A stretch of DNA of 64,000 nucleotides from Allobosea sp. Leaf344 (GCF_001426225.1 NZ_LMRT01000014.1:136464-200463), one strand, 5' to 3'. Counted from the stretch's first letter, positions 1 through 8,036 are shown. A program made the numbers and translations. The notes: generated from the letters alone by a model not told the origin.

Positions 1-377
1 CGCTCGGCCCCCGCGATGGCGCCGAGATCGGGCGTGATGCCGATATCGAGCGACAGCGTGTCATAGGGGAGGGGCGGCGCCCCCTCCAGACACACCAGCT
101 TCTCCCGGCGATCGAGCCCCTCCGCGGGAGCATGGATCAGCCGCGCGCGCGCCGCCTGCGCCAGCCGCGCCAGGTCGATATGCATCTCCTCATGGCGGTA
201 GAGCCCCGCGACATGGCCCGGCAGCATGCCGGAATAGGGCGTCAGCAGCCGGTCCGTGACCAGCGTCAGCCGGCAGGAGGGCATTGGCCTGGCGGCGAAA
301 TCCGTCAGGATCTGCACATGGGTATGCCCGCCTCCGACCAGGACGAGCTCATGCGCGGGATCCGCAGCCGCGACCAT
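1..377 (-). CDS. FAD-dependent pyridine nucleotide oxidoreductase, N-terminal part (SelD-fusion-like NDH-2 type)
   Basis: The minus strand reads from ATG at 377 to the window edge without a stop, giving about 125 residues, so the gene is cut by the window. The start is MVAAADPAHELVLVGGGHTH, a Rossmann FAD-binding fold with the GGGHTH signature, followed by LTPYSGMLPGHVAGLY. This pattern is seen in the NADH-dehydrogenase-like FAD proteins that are often fused to selenide water dikinase (SelD). The missing C-terminus decides whether the SelD domain is present. It is divergent from the ABC importer operon and shares a 133-base intergenic region with it. The family call is fairly sure; the substrate is unknown. 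Confidence 0.7.
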   Translation of the reverse strand, partial: MVAAADPAHELVLVGGGHTHVQILTDFAARPMPSCRLTLVTDRLLTPYSGMLPGHVAGLYRHEEMHIDLARLAQAARARLIHAPAEGLDRREKLVCLEGAPPLPYDTLSLDIGITPDLGAIAGAE

Positions 378-510
378 CACGGCCTCCCGACGAGGGGCGG
401 GGGAAAGCCGGGCCGAGGCGCGGCGAAAATTTCGGGAAACGTCATGGAGCCGTCGTCAATCCGTCGCGGCGCTGTTGCGCAAACGGGTCAGATCCCCCGC
501 CGAGGGGGAG

Positions 511-1455
511 ATGATGACGCAAGCGATCCTGTCCGCAAGGGCTATCGGCGCCGGCGAGAGCAGGGGGCGGCCTTTCTGGCCGCGCGGCGACACGGCGCTG
601 GCCTTCGGCCTGCTCGCGCCATCGCTGCTGCTTCTCGGCCTCTTCACCTATGCGCCGGTCGTTCAGCTGGTCTGGCAGGCGCTGACGGCGCAGAGCACGA
701 TCGGCGGGCCGCAGCTCTTCGCCGGGCTCGAGAATTTCCGCGCCCTCTTCGCCGATGGCGCCTTCCGCAAGGCGCTGGCCAATAATCTGATCTACGCGCT
801 GGGCACGGTGGTGCCGAGCCTGGTCCTGGCGCTGGGGCTGGCGCTGGCCCTGGTGCGCTCGACTCAGGTCAACGCGCTGCTGCGCGCGCTCCTCTTCGTG
901 CCGGTGCTGTTCCCGCTGGTCGCGGCGGCCTCGATCTTCCTGTTCATCTTCCTGCCCGGCATCGGCCTGCTCGACTATCACCTCGCCAAACTGGCGCTCT
1001 CCGGGCCCAATTGGCTCGGCGATCCCGATGTCGCGCTCTACGCGATCATGGGCCTGACCATCTGGAAGAATGCCGGCTACTACATGCTGTTCTTCCTGGC
1101 CGGGCTGCAGGGCGTGCCCGCCGATGCCTATGAGGCGGCGATCCTCGACGGCGCCAATCCCTGGCAGCGGCTGCGCCACGTCACCTTGCCCTATCTCAAG
1201 CCGACCATCGGCTTCGTCATGGTGATCGGCCTGCTCAACGTCGTCACCCAGGTCGACCATGTCTTCGTGCTCACCAAGGGCGGGCCGTCGGATTCCACCA
1301 ATCTCCTGCTGTTCTACGTCTATCAGCAGGCCGTCGAGACCTATGACGTCGGCCGGGCCGCGGCCGGGACGCTGGTGATGCTGGCGCTGCTCCTCGCCAT
1401 CACCGCCGGTTCGCTGCGGACGCTGGAGCGCTCCTTCGGGGAGAAGGAGCCATGA
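511..1455 (+). CDS. ABC sugar/glycerol-phosphate-type permease, UgpA-like
   Basis: A 314-residue inner-membrane permease of the binding-protein-dependent MalF/UgpA group, with six predicted membrane helices. The first helix is at about residues 30-50 (ALAFGLLAPSLLLLGLFTYA). The cytoplasmic EAA loop that docks on the ATPase is visible at about residues 208-225 (DAYEAAILDGANPWQRL). ATG at 511 was chosen because a purine-rich CGAGGGGGAG lies directly before it; ATG at 514 is equally possible. The stop overlaps the next permease start in ATGA, so the two are translationally coupled. Together with the following permease, binding protein and GpdQ-like phosphodiesterase it probably imports glycerol-3-phosphate or glycerophosphodiesters; that substrate is inferred from the neighbour only. 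Confidence 0.85.
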   Translation: MMTQAILSARAIGAGESRGRPFWPRGDTALAFGLLAPSLLLLGLFTYAPVVQLVWQALTAQSTIGGPQLFAGLENFRALFADGAFRKALANNLIYALGTVVPSLVLALGLALALVRSTQVNALLRALLFVPVLFPLVAAASIFLFIFLPGIGLLDYHLAKLALSGPNWLGDPDVALYAIMGLTIWKNAGYYMLFFLAGLQGVPADAYEAAILDGANPWQRLRHVTLPYLKPTIGFVMVIGLLNVVTQVDHVFVLTKGGPSDSTNLLLFYVYQQAVETYDVGRAAAGTLVMLALLLAITAGSLRTLERSFGEKEP

Positions 1456-2312
1456 GCGCCGGGCTCGGGGAGGCGAGCAGCGGCGTCGCCATGGCGGAAA
1501 TCTCGCCCAGGATCGGCTATGGCGCCGCCGTGCTTGTGGCCCTGCTCTGGACCGTGCCCTTTCTCTGGATGCTGGTCGCGGCCTTCAATCCGCAGAATGT
1601 CGGCGCGGGCATGGCCTCGCTGGTGCCCTCCTATGTCCCGACCCTGGCGAACTTCAGGGAGGCCTGGGCCTCCGCCGATTTCCCGCGCTACGGGCTGAAC
1701 ACGCTGATCATCAGCCTCGGCATCCTCGCCGTGCAGCTGGTGACGATCACCCTCGCCGGCTATGCCTTCGCCAGGCTCGAATTCCCCGGCCGCAGCCTGT
1801 GCTTCTACCTGTTCCTGCTGCAGCTCATGCTGGCCCCGGTGGTGCTGATCGTCCCCAATCTGGCGATGATCGCCAGGCTCGGCCTCTATGACAGCCTGCT
1901 CGGCGTGATGGCGCCGTATTTCGCCTCCGCCTTCGGCACCTTCCTGATGCGCCAGGCCTTCAAGGCGATCCCGCGCGAGTTGGAGGATGCGGCCCTGATC
2001 GACGGCGCCACCGTCTGGCAGCGCATCGGCTTCATCTATCTGCCGCTGGCGAAGCCGTCGCTGATCGCCTTCGCCATCGTCTCGGTCACCGCCCATTGGA
2101 ACGAGTTCCTCTGGCCGCTGATGGTGATCAATTCGCCGGATCTGCGCCCGCTCACCGTCGGCCTCGCGACCTTCACCCGCGGGGCCGAAGGCGCCCAGGC
2201 CTGGGGTGTGATCGCCGCCGGCACGCTGATCGTCAGCGCGCCGCTGCTGCTGGCTTTCGCGCTCTTCCAGCGCGCCTTCGTCAACTCCTTCGTCTCCTCC
2301 GGCATCAAGTGA
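1452..2312 (+). CDS. ABC permease, UgpE/MalG-like
   Basis: The second permease of the importer, 286 residues. About residues 30-50 form the first helix (VLVALLWTVPFLWMLVAAFN), a typical MalG/UgpE opening. The EAA loop appears as ELEDAALIDGATVWQRIGFI near residues 176-195. The start codon overlaps the UgpA-like stop by four bases. The C-terminus (QRAFVNSFVSSGIK) is close to the family consensus for UgpE-type permeases. It is followed after 14 bases by the periplasmic binding protein. Confidence 0.87.
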   Translation: MSAGLGEASSGVAMAEISPRIGYGAAVLVALLWTVPFLWMLVAAFNPQNVGAGMASLVPSYVPTLANFREAWASADFPRYGLNTLIISLGILAVQLVTITLAGYAFARLEFPGRSLCFYLFLLQLMLAPVVLIVPNLAMIARLGLYDSLLGVMAPYFASAFGTFLMRQAFKAIPRELEDAALIDGATVWQRIGFIYLPLAKPSLIAFAIVSVTAHWNEFLWPLMVINSPDLRPLTVGLATFTRGAEGAQAWGVIAAGTLIVSAPLLLAFALFQRAFVNSFVSSGIK

Positions 2313-2326
2313 AAGGCACAGACCCG

Positions 2327-3658
2327 ATGACCACGACCAGACGCAGCCTCCTCGCCGGTGCGGCTCTCGCAGCCGGCCTCAGCCTCGCCCCCGCCTTCGC
2401 CCAGACGCCGACGGAGATCGAATTGTTCTTCCCGGTCCCGGTCGACGGCCAGCTCGCCCGCGACATGGCCGTGCTGATCAAGGAGTTCAACACCGCCCAT
2501 CCCGCCATCAAGGCGACGCCGGTCTATACCGGCAGCTATGACGAGACGCTGATCAAGACCCGCGCTGCGATGAAGGCAGGCAAGGCGCCGGCCGCGGTGA
2601 TCATGTCCGCCAATTTCCTGCTCGACCTCAAGATCGAAGGGGAGATCCAGTCGCTGGACGGGCTCGTCAAGGCCGATGGCAAGACGAACGAGCAGTTCAT
2701 GGGCCAGTTCTTCCCGGCGCTGCACGGCAATGCGGTCATCGACCGCTCGATCTATGGCGTGCCCTTCCACAATTCGACGCCGCTGCTCTACGTCAATGTC
2801 GACCACCTCAAGGAGGCCGGGCTCGACCCCGAAAAACTGCCGGAGAACTGGCAGGATCTGGTCACGGCGGCGAAGAAGCTGACCAGGCGGGAGGGCGAGC
2901 GCACCACGCGCTGGGGCATCACCCTGCCGTCGAATTATGATTACGGCGGCTGGATCCTGCAGGCGCTGACCCAGTCCAATGGCGGACAATGGTTCAATCC
3001 GGAATTCGGCGGCGAAGTCTATTACGACACGCCCTCGATGCTCGGCGCGCTGACCTTCTGGTCGGATCTGATCGCCAAGCACAAGGTTCACCCCTCCGGG
3101 GTCCAGGCCGGCGGCGCCGTGTCCAGCGCCTTCCTGGCCGGGCAGAGTTCGATGGTGCTGCTCTCGACGGGGTCGCTGACCCATATCCGTACCAACGCGA
3201 AATTCCCCTACAAGGTCGCCTTCGTGCCGAAGAATCTGCGCAACGAGGTGCCGATCGGCGGCGCCTCGCTGGTCATTCCCAAGGGCGTTGAGGGCGAGCG
3301 TCGCAAGGCGGCCTGGACGCTGATCAACTGGATGACCTCGCCGGAGAAATCCGCCTGGTGGAGCCGCGCCACCGGCTATTTCGCCCCCAACAAGGCGGCC
3401 TATGACACGCCGGAGATGAAAGCCTTCATCGCCACGAATCCGGATGCCGGCGTCGCGGTGAAGCAGCTCGATTATGCCAGCGCCTGGTTCGCCACCTACA
3501 AGACGGTGCCGGTGCGCAAGGCGATCGAGGACGAGCTGCAGGCGGTGCTCGCGGGCAAGAAGCAGCCCAAGGAGGCGCTCGCCGCGGCGCAGAAGCAGGC
3601 CGACGAGATCCTGCGCCCCTATGTCGAGCAGACCGCGCTGAAGCTGCCGACCCAGTGA
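2327..3658 (+). CDS. Extracellular solute-binding protein, UgpB-like
   Basis: A 443-residue periplasmic binding protein of ABC family 1. It has a signal sequence MTTTRRSLLAGAALAAGLSL ending at AFAQ; the TRRSLLAG start resembles a Tat signal, although a Sec route is not excluded. The mature part begins TPTEIELFFPVPVDGQ, the opening expected for glycerol-3-phosphate/sugar binding proteins, and contains the family-typical GVPFHNSTPLLYVN and FLAGQSSMVLLSTG segments. ATG 2327 sits directly in front of the signal peptide. It is the third gene of a permease-permease-binding protein-phosphodiesterase operon. No ATP-binding subunit is encoded on either side, so the transporter must borrow an ATPase from elsewhere. 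Confidence 0.88.
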   Translation: MTTTRRSLLAGAALAAGLSLAPAFAQTPTEIELFFPVPVDGQLARDMAVLIKEFNTAHPAIKATPVYTGSYDETLIKTRAAMKAGKAPAAVIMSANFLLDLKIEGEIQSLDGLVKADGKTNEQFMGQFFPALHGNAVIDRSIYGVPFHNSTPLLYVNVDHLKEAGLDPEKLPENWQDLVTAAKKLTRREGERTTRWGITLPSNYDYGGWILQALTQSNGGQWFNPEFGGEVYYDTPSMLGALTFWSDLIAKHKVHPSGVQAGGAVSSAFLAGQSSMVLLSTGSLTHIRTNAKFPYKVAFVPKNLRNEVPIGGASLVIPKGVEGERRKAAWTLINWMTSPEKSAWWSRATGYFAPNKAAYDTPEMKAFIATNPDAGVAVKQLDYASAWFATYKTVPVRKAIEDELQAVLAGKKQPKEALAAAQKQADEILRPYVEQTALKLPTQ

Positions 3659-3730
3659 CGCCTCCGTCGGGCCGGGCCGGGCGCATCGCCTCCGGCCCGG
3701 CCTCAGCCCATGCCGTTTCCGGATCATCCC

Positions 3731-4561
3731 ATGCTCATCGCCCATATCACCGACCTGCATGTCCGCCCGCCCGGCAAGCCGGCCTACCGCGTCTCCGAGA
3801 CCAATATGCTGACCAAGCGGGCGCTCGACGCGGTCAACCGGCTCCGGCCGCGTCCGGACGTGCTGGTGATCACCGGCGATCTGACGGATTGCGGGCTGGC
3901 CGAGGAATATCGCGTGCTGGAGACGATGCTGGCCCGGCTCGACCTGCCGGTGCTGCTCATCCCCGGCAATCATGACCGCCGCGCCGAGCTGGTCGCGGGG
4001 CTGACGCTCGATCCGCATACGCTGCAGGAGGGCGGCTTCGTGCAATTCGTCGCCGATCTCGGGCCGATGCGCCTGATCGGGCTCGACACGCTGGTGCCGG
4101 GGCAGAGCCATGGCGCGCTCTGCCGGCAGCGTCTGGCGCTGCTCGAACGCAGCCTGGAGGAGGCGCGCGGCCGGCCGGTCGCGATCTTCATGCATCACCC
4201 GCCCTTCGCCTGCGGCATCGCCCATATGGACGCGATCCGCCTGCGCGAGGGCGAGGCGGAGTTCGCCGCGCTCGTGGCCCGCCATCCCACGATCGAGCGG
4301 ATCCTCTGCGGCCATCACCACCGGCCGATCGTCAGCCGCTTCGCCGGCACGATCGCCCAGATCGCGCCGAGCGTGACGCATCAGGTCACGCTCGATCTCG
4401 GTGAGGAGAGCCCGTCGACCTTCCATATGGAGCCGCCGGCCTATCTGCTGCACCGCTGGGACGAGGCGACGGGGCTGGTCAGCCACACCGCCTATGTCGA
4501 GCGTTACCCCGGCCCCTATCCCTTCGTGCTCGATCCGGACTATCCGGGCGCCCATCTCTGA
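3731..4561 (+). CDS. Class III metallophosphoesterase, GpdQ-like glycerophosphodiesterase
   Basis: A 276-residue calcineurin-like phosphoesterase with all metal-binding motifs: DLH near residue 8, GD in VITGDLTDCG, GNHD in LIPGNHDRR, HH in FMHHPPFACG, and GHHHRP. The arrangement and the segments MLIAHITDLH, HHPP and HQV closely follow glycerophosphodiesterase GpdQ, which hydrolyses glycerol-3-phosphodiesters and also cAMP-type substrates. ATG 3731 gives the family start; an upstream ATG at 3710 adds seven residues. It is 72 bases after the binding protein and presumably releases glycerol-3-phosphate from imported diesters in the cytoplasm. The exact substrate is not provable from sequence. 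Confidence 0.85.
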   Translation: MLIAHITDLHVRPPGKPAYRVSETNMLTKRALDAVNRLRPRPDVLVITGDLTDCGLAEEYRVLETMLARLDLPVLLIPGNHDRRAELVAGLTLDPHTLQEGGFVQFVADLGPMRLIGLDTLVPGQSHGALCRQRLALLERSLEEARGRPVAIFMHHPPFACGIAHMDAIRLREGEAEFAALVARHPTIERILCGHHHRPIVSRFAGTIAQIAPSVTHQVTLDLGEESPSTFHMEPPAYLLHRWDEATGLVSHTAYVERYPGPYPFVLDPDYPGAHL

Positions 4562-4794
4562 GCGGCCCGGCCTGTCGAAACGTCGAGGCGGAATGGTCAG
4601 CCGACCATGCCGCCGCCATGCGCGCCATAGATCTGCCCGGTGCTGAGAGCCATGGGTCTGGTCCTGTACCTGTCTCTGGGGGGTACAGGGGCAACGACGC
4701 AATGGAGCGGCCGTTCCCTCCCCATCGTCCGGAGCCGTGGAACCTGCGATGCCGCCATCCGTTCAGGAACAGACGATGAACGGAGTACGAGTCG
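4562..4794. other. Intergenic region with a possible gene remnant and a perfect inverted repeat
   Basis: A 233-base stretch with no complete gene. On the minus strand, 4653-4597 reads MALSTGQIYGAHGGGMVG then stop. This short tail resembles the C-terminal end of a Rossmann-fold dehydrogenase, but it is too short to be certain. Immediately upstream of it on that strand lies a perfect 8-base inverted repeat (4663-4689), listed separately. The DUF3072 gene begins at the right edge. Confidence 0.35.
4663..4689. promoter_or_regulatory. Perfect inverted repeat, possible operator
   Basis: CCTGTACC at 4663-4670 is repeated as its exact reverse complement GGTACAGG at 4682-4689 with 11 bases between. 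There is no T-run on either side, so it is a poor intrinsic terminator and more like a dimeric repressor operator. It lies 106 bases before the DUF3072 start and just ahead of the minus-strand 18-codon remnant. No regulator gene is adjacent. Confidence 0.35.
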
Positions 4795-5052
4795 ATGAAC
4801 GCGAGCGACAGCGACGACCAGAAGGCGCAGGCAGCGGAGAATCCCAAGCTGGACCCCAACCCGCCGGACAACACCCAGAAGGATCCGGATCAATGGGTGT
4901 CCGGCGACGACCCGATGACCGGGGCGCAGATGTCCTATCTCAAGACTTTGTCCGAACAGGCGCAGCAGCCCGACCAGTTCTCGGAGACGCTGACCAAGGC
5001 CGAGGCCTCGAAACGCATCGACGCGCTGAAGGCCGGGCTCGACCGCGGCTGA
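4795..5052 (+). CDS. DUF3072 family small protein
   Basis: An 85-residue, soluble, charged protein with no membrane segment or signal. The second half (DPMTGAQMSYLKTLSEQAQQ and KAEASKRIDALK) matches what I know of DUF3072, a small family of alphaproteobacteria and actinobacteria. The first 40 residues are rich in D, P, N and Q and are probably disordered. Function is unknown. It stands alone between the inverted repeat and a convergent membrane protein gene 15 bases away. Confidence 0.75.
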   Translation: MNASDSDDQKAQAAENPKLDPNPPDNTQKDPDQWVSGDDPMTGAQMSYLKTLSEQAQQPDQFSETLTKAEASKRIDALKAGLDRG

Positions 5053-5067
5053 GCGGCCTCGGCCGGG

Positions 5068-5382
5068 TCAGCCGAGCCGGCGTTGGAACCATCGCCGCAG
5101 CCTCACCCAGCCATCCGCGGCCGATACGGTGAAGCGCGCCATCGGGCGTTGCAGAAAGGGGATATCGGCGGCGAGCAGCAGCAGCCCCAGTGGCAGCATC
5201 CAGAGCCCCAGCCCGGGCAGGATGGCGAAGACGCCGCCCAGCAGCAGCAGGATGCCGACCGGGATCCTGACCCAGCGCGAGGCCGGGTGACGCAGCCAGC
5301 GCAGGCTGGCTCCGAGCCAGGGCGGAACCTCCTGCTCGAACCGCCTGAAGGCCTGCCTCAGTGCCTGCCTGCCATTGGTCAT
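5068..5382 (-). CDS. Small inner-membrane protein, PGPGW-like
   Basis: A 104-residue protein. One hairpin of two closely spaced membrane segments spans about residues 38-74 (IPVGILLLLGGVFAILPGLG, then WMLPLGLLLLAADIPF). The ILPGLGLWMLPLGLLLLA core resembles the PGPGW group of putative transmembrane proteins. Related proteins are sometimes mislabelled as tryptophan synthase subunits. Both flanks are rich in arginine and tryptophan and should lie in the cytoplasm. Function is unknown. The gene is convergent with the DUF3072 gene. Confidence 0.65.
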   Translation of the reverse strand: MTNGRQALRQAFRRFEQEVPPWLGASLRWLRHPASRWVRIPVGILLLLGGVFAILPGLGLWMLPLGLLLLAADIPFLQRPMARFTVSAADGWVRLRRWFQRRLG

Positions 5383-5564
5383 CGTCGGTGGTCTCTCCTT
5401 CGGCGCATTGTCGCAACTGAACGCACCATGCCGATTATCGTTCGGTGCGAGCGGTCGCGATCCTCATGACGGGTCCTGTCAGCAGATTGCGGCCAATATG
5501 GGAGGGAAGGAGCATCGGACGGGCCACGCAATCGCCGAAACCCTCATCGACCCGGAGACATCTC

Positions 5565-5993
5565 ATGGAAGCCCAGCAACTGCATCGCGGTCGCCTGATC
5601 GACCATATCCAGCTGGTGGTCAGGGACCTCCCGGCCAGCCGCCGCTTTTACGAGGCGGTTTTCGCGGCCCTCGACATCCCGATCGGCGGCTCCGCCGATG
5701 ATCATTTTTGGGCCGACGAGCTCTTCATCTCCAGCGCCGACAGCAGTTCCGCACTCGGCGTGCTCACCGGGCGCCATCATCTGGCCTTTCAGGCGCGCGA
5801 TCGCGCCATGGTCGAGGCCTTTTACCGGGCCGGGCTGGCCCATGGCGGCCGCGACAATGGCGGCCCGGGCCTGCGCGACTATCATCCCGGCTATTACGCC
5901 GCCTTCCTGCTCGATCCCGACGACAACAACATCGAGGCCGTCTTCCACGGCCCGGCCGAGCGCAGCGCGGATTCGGTCGTCCTGCGCTTCTGA
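5565..5993 (+). CDS. VOC (glyoxalase/bleomycin resistance) family protein
   Basis: A 142-residue single-domain vicinal-oxygen-chelate protein. Two beta-alpha-beta-beta-beta halves can be followed: LIDHIQLVVRDLPASRRFYE at about residues 10-29, and the second half with GRHHLAFQA and the closing LLDPDDNNIEAVFHGP. His in HIQLV, His in RHHLAF and the late Glu in NNIEAV occupy the usual metal-ligand positions. GGAG at 5553-5556 is correctly spaced for ATG 5565. The substrate cannot be read from sequence. Confidence 0.85.
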   Translation: MEAQQLHRGRLIDHIQLVVRDLPASRRFYEAVFAALDIPIGGSADDHFWADELFISSADSSSALGVLTGRHHLAFQARDRAMVEAFYRAGLAHGGRDNGGPGLRDYHPGYYAAFLLDPDDNNIEAVFHGPAERSADSVVLRF

Positions 5994-6066
5994 GCGGGTT
6001 CCCGGTTCACTCAAGGGAACCGAGGGAGCGCGATCGCGTTGCCTTGCCAGCATTACAGGAGCAGTC

Positions 6067-6324
6067 ATGGGCATCATCACCACCATCATCATCGGCTTTT
6101 TGGCCGGTGTCGTCGCGAAATTCGTCACGCCGGGCTCCAACGAGCCTTCCGGCTTCATCCTGACCACGATCCTCGGGGTCATCGGCGCCGTGGTGGCGAC
6201 CTATCTCGGCCAGGCGCTCGGCTGGTATCGGCCGGGCGAGTCGGCAGGCTTTATCGGCGCGGTGATCGGCGCCGTGCTCCTGCTGGTGATCTGGGCGATG
6301 TTCAGCCGTCGCCGCACGGTCTGA
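6067..6324 (+). CDS. GlsB/YeaQ/YmgE family stress-response membrane protein
   Basis: An 85-residue protein with three hydrophobic segments (about residues 2-22, 31-51 and 60-80), separated by a short polar GSNEPSG loop. The glycine-rich, GxxG-packed helices and the repeat-like FLAGVVAKFV / IGAVVATYLG / IGAVIGAVLL are typical of the transglycosylase-associated GlsB/YeaQ group in the inner membrane. AGGAGC directly precedes ATG 6067. A strong hairpin at 6374-6401 closes the unit. Confidence 0.88.
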   Translation: MGIITTIIIGFLAGVVAKFVTPGSNEPSGFILTTILGVIGAVVATYLGQALGWYRPGESAGFIGAVIGAVLLLVIWAMFSRRRTV

Positions 6325-6373
6325 CGTCCGTCGAAAATACCGCGGCGGCCGCGCGGCGACCGCGGAAACGTTC

Positions 6374-6401
6374 AAGGGCCGGATCGTCAGATCCGGCCCT
6401 T
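6374..6401. terminator. Hairpin terminator after the GlsB-family gene
   Basis: A perfect 12-base stem, AAGGGCCGGATC at 6374-6385 paired with GATCCGGCCCTT at 6390-6401, has a GTCA tetraloop. Only a short T-rich tail (TGTT) follows on the plus strand. It sits between the GlsB gene and the minus-strand small gene and could serve both directions. Confidence 0.7.
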
Positions 6402-6457
6402 GTTCATGACATCAGTGATGTGGTCCCGCCGCGAGCACGACCATCCGCGGTCGACGG

Positions 6458-6559
6458 CTAAACCCAGGACGCGGCGCCCGGTATGGGCAGCGCGACGCAG
6501 CAGATGAACGCCAGGAACAGGGCCACGAGGATCCAGGCTGCGAGATAGATGTAGGTCAT
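6458..6559 (-). CDS. Possible 33-residue single-span membrane peptide
   Basis: A short minus-strand frame encodes MTYIYLAAWILVALFLAFIC followed by CVALPIPGAASWV. It is a single strong membrane helix with a small polar tail. The ribosome binding site is weak, so expression is uncertain. It lies between the bidirectional hairpin and the dienelactone hydrolase gene. It is kept because the hydrophobic pattern is clean; it may be a chance frame. Confidence 0.35.
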   Translation of the reverse strand: MTYIYLAAWILVALFLAFICCVALPIPGAASWV

Positions 6560-6642
6560 GGGTACGGTGAGCCGGCTGAATAGGCAGCCAACGCGCGCCG
6601 CGCTGCAAAGTTCGCCACGGATTCCGATAAGCCGGACGCGTT

Positions 6643-7320
6643 TCAGGCGAGATGGCGACCGAGGAAGGCGGCGGTCCGGGTGGCGGCGTCGCGCTGCGCG
6701 GCCTGGCCGAAGCCGTGGCCTTCGCCGGGATAGATGCGCTTCTCGACCGGGACGCCCCTTGACCGCAGCAGCGCCTCGATGCTGTCGGCATTCGCCACGG
6801 GCACGATCCGATCGGCGTTGCCGTGCAGGATCAGCGTCGGCGCCTTCGGACGGGCGCCGTCGAGATCTCGCGGGCGGAAGCCGAAATAGCTGACCACGGC
6901 CCTGATCCGAGCATCCTGCGCGGCCAAGGACAGCGCCAGCGCCCCGCCCAGCGAGATGCCGACCAGCGCCATCCGGCGCGGATCGATCGCCGGATCGGCG
7001 GCCGCCTCGTCGAGGATCGTCTTCAGCCGCGCCAGCCATTGCGGGTAGCGGGTGTGAATCTCACTGAGAGGCGCCGTGCCGCCGCCGCTGAAATAATGCG
7101 GGAACAGTACGGTATAGCCCTGTGCGGCCAACGCATTGGACGCGAAGACATAGGATTGGCGCTGGGTGACGCCATCGGCGCCGTGCAGCAGGATGATGCC
7201 GGGACGGCGCCCGCCGCCCGCGCCGTCGACACGGTCTATCGTCGCTGCCGCGGCCTGTCCGCCGGCGAGCAATGCTCCGCTCGCCCCGAGCAGGGCCTCG
7301 CGGCGGTTCAAGCCATCCAT
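6643..7320 (-). CDS. Dienelactone hydrolase family protein, exported
   Basis: A 225-residue alpha/beta hydrolase. The N-terminus MDGLNRREALLGASGALLAG with a following AAAA is a probable Tat signal. The core begins IILLHGADGVTQRQ. The nucleophile elbow is VGISLGG, with serine where classical dienelactone hydrolase has cysteine; the acid is in ILHGNADRIVP and the histidine in YPGEGHGFG. Serine and an exported location argue for a general esterase rather than a true dienelactone hydrolase. The next gene upstream on the strand (7334-7564) is only 13 bases away, so they are probably co-transcribed. Confidence 0.82.
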   Translation of the reverse strand: MDGLNRREALLGASGALLAGGQAAAATIDRVDGAGGGRRPGIILLHGADGVTQRQSYVFASNALAAQGYTVLFPHYFSGGGTAPLSEIHTRYPQWLARLKTILDEAAADPAIDPRRMALVGISLGGALALSLAAQDARIRAVVSYFGFRPRDLDGARPKAPTLILHGNADRIVPVANADSIEALLRSRGVPVEKRIYPGEGHGFGQAAQRDAATRTAAFLGRHLA

Positions 7321-7333
7321 CTGAAAACTCTTC

Positions 7334-7564
7334 CTAGCTGTCTCGGGTCCGGTCGGGCAGGGCGTCGATCGCTTCATCCGCGCCCTCGTCACGATGCAGC
7401 ACGCCCTCGCGCAGCACCTTGGTCGCGGCTTCCGCCTTGGCCTCGCTGGCGGTGGGCAAGGCGTCGGTCTCTTCAGTGGCTTCGAGGCCGTTCTCATCCG
7501 GCTTCTTGCCATCGGCCCGCGCCGCGGCAGCGAAGGTCGCCAATGCTTCGGGTTGCCTGGCCAT
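7334..7564 (-). CDS. Small acidic protein of unknown function
   Basis: A 76-residue soluble protein rich in Ala, Glu and Asp, starting MARQPEALATFAAAARADGK. On the minus strand a GGGAGA site stands before ATG 7564. It has no recognisable domain, signal or membrane segment, and is probably largely helical or disordered. It is located 13 bases upstream of the hydrolase gene. Confidence 0.55.
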   Translation of the reverse strand: MARQPEALATFAAAARADGKKPDENGLEATEETDALPTASEAKAEAATKVLREGVLHRDEGADEAIDALPDRTRDS

Positions 7565-7703
7565 GATGCTTCTCCCTGAGCGGCTCTGAAGCACAACCCT
7601 GTCATGCTGCGCGGGTTCCGCCCTTCTCAAACGCCGCCGATGCGCTATCGGAGGAAACAGAATCGCTGCCCGGACGTTGGCGCTGGCACCACAGGAGTCG
7701 AAG

Positions 7704-8036
7704 ATGAGCCGCTTGCTGATTGCCGCCCTTTGCCTGAGCAGCCTCACCGGCTGTGTCCAGCGCACCGTCATCGTCGAGGAGACGGTGGCCTATCCCGTCG
7801 CGACGCGCGGCGTGCCGGTCGCGCCGCTCGAGGCCGACCCCTCCGTCAAGCGGATCCGCAATGACGGCCAGGGCGGGCTCATCCTCCCCGACGGCACCAT
7901 CGTCAGCGTCGACGGATCGGGCGGCTTCACGCTGCCCAATGGCGATTATGTCCGGCGGGACGCGCGCGGTGCGCTGAACCTCCCCAACGGGTCGCGCTGC
8001 CTTCCCGACGGCACATCCGGCTTCATCTGCCCCTGA
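7704..8036 (+). CDS. Lipoprotein with internal GG-x-LP-(D/N)G repeats
   Basis: A 110-residue lipoprotein. The signal MSRLLIAALCLSSLTGC ends in a lipobox (LTGC), so Cys17 should be acylated. The C-terminal half carries three or four short repeats: GGLILPDGTI, GGFTLPNGDY, GALNLPNGSR and a last CLPDGTSGFIC. ATG 7704 follows AGGAG; the longer frame from 7677 would spoil the signal. Such repeats usually form a small beta structure. Function is unknown. Confidence 0.75.
   Translation: MSRLLIAALCLSSLTGCVQRTVIVEETVAYPVATRGVPVAPLEADPSVKRIRNDGQGGLILPDGTIVSVDGSGGFTLPNGDYVRRDARGALNLPNGSRCLPDGTSGFICP

Noticed and set aside
2036-4702. An 888-codon minus-strand frame across the ABC binding protein and phosphodiesterase genes
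   Set aside because: The product has no recognisable domain, and its composition is that of an antisense frame of GC-rich genes on the plus strand.
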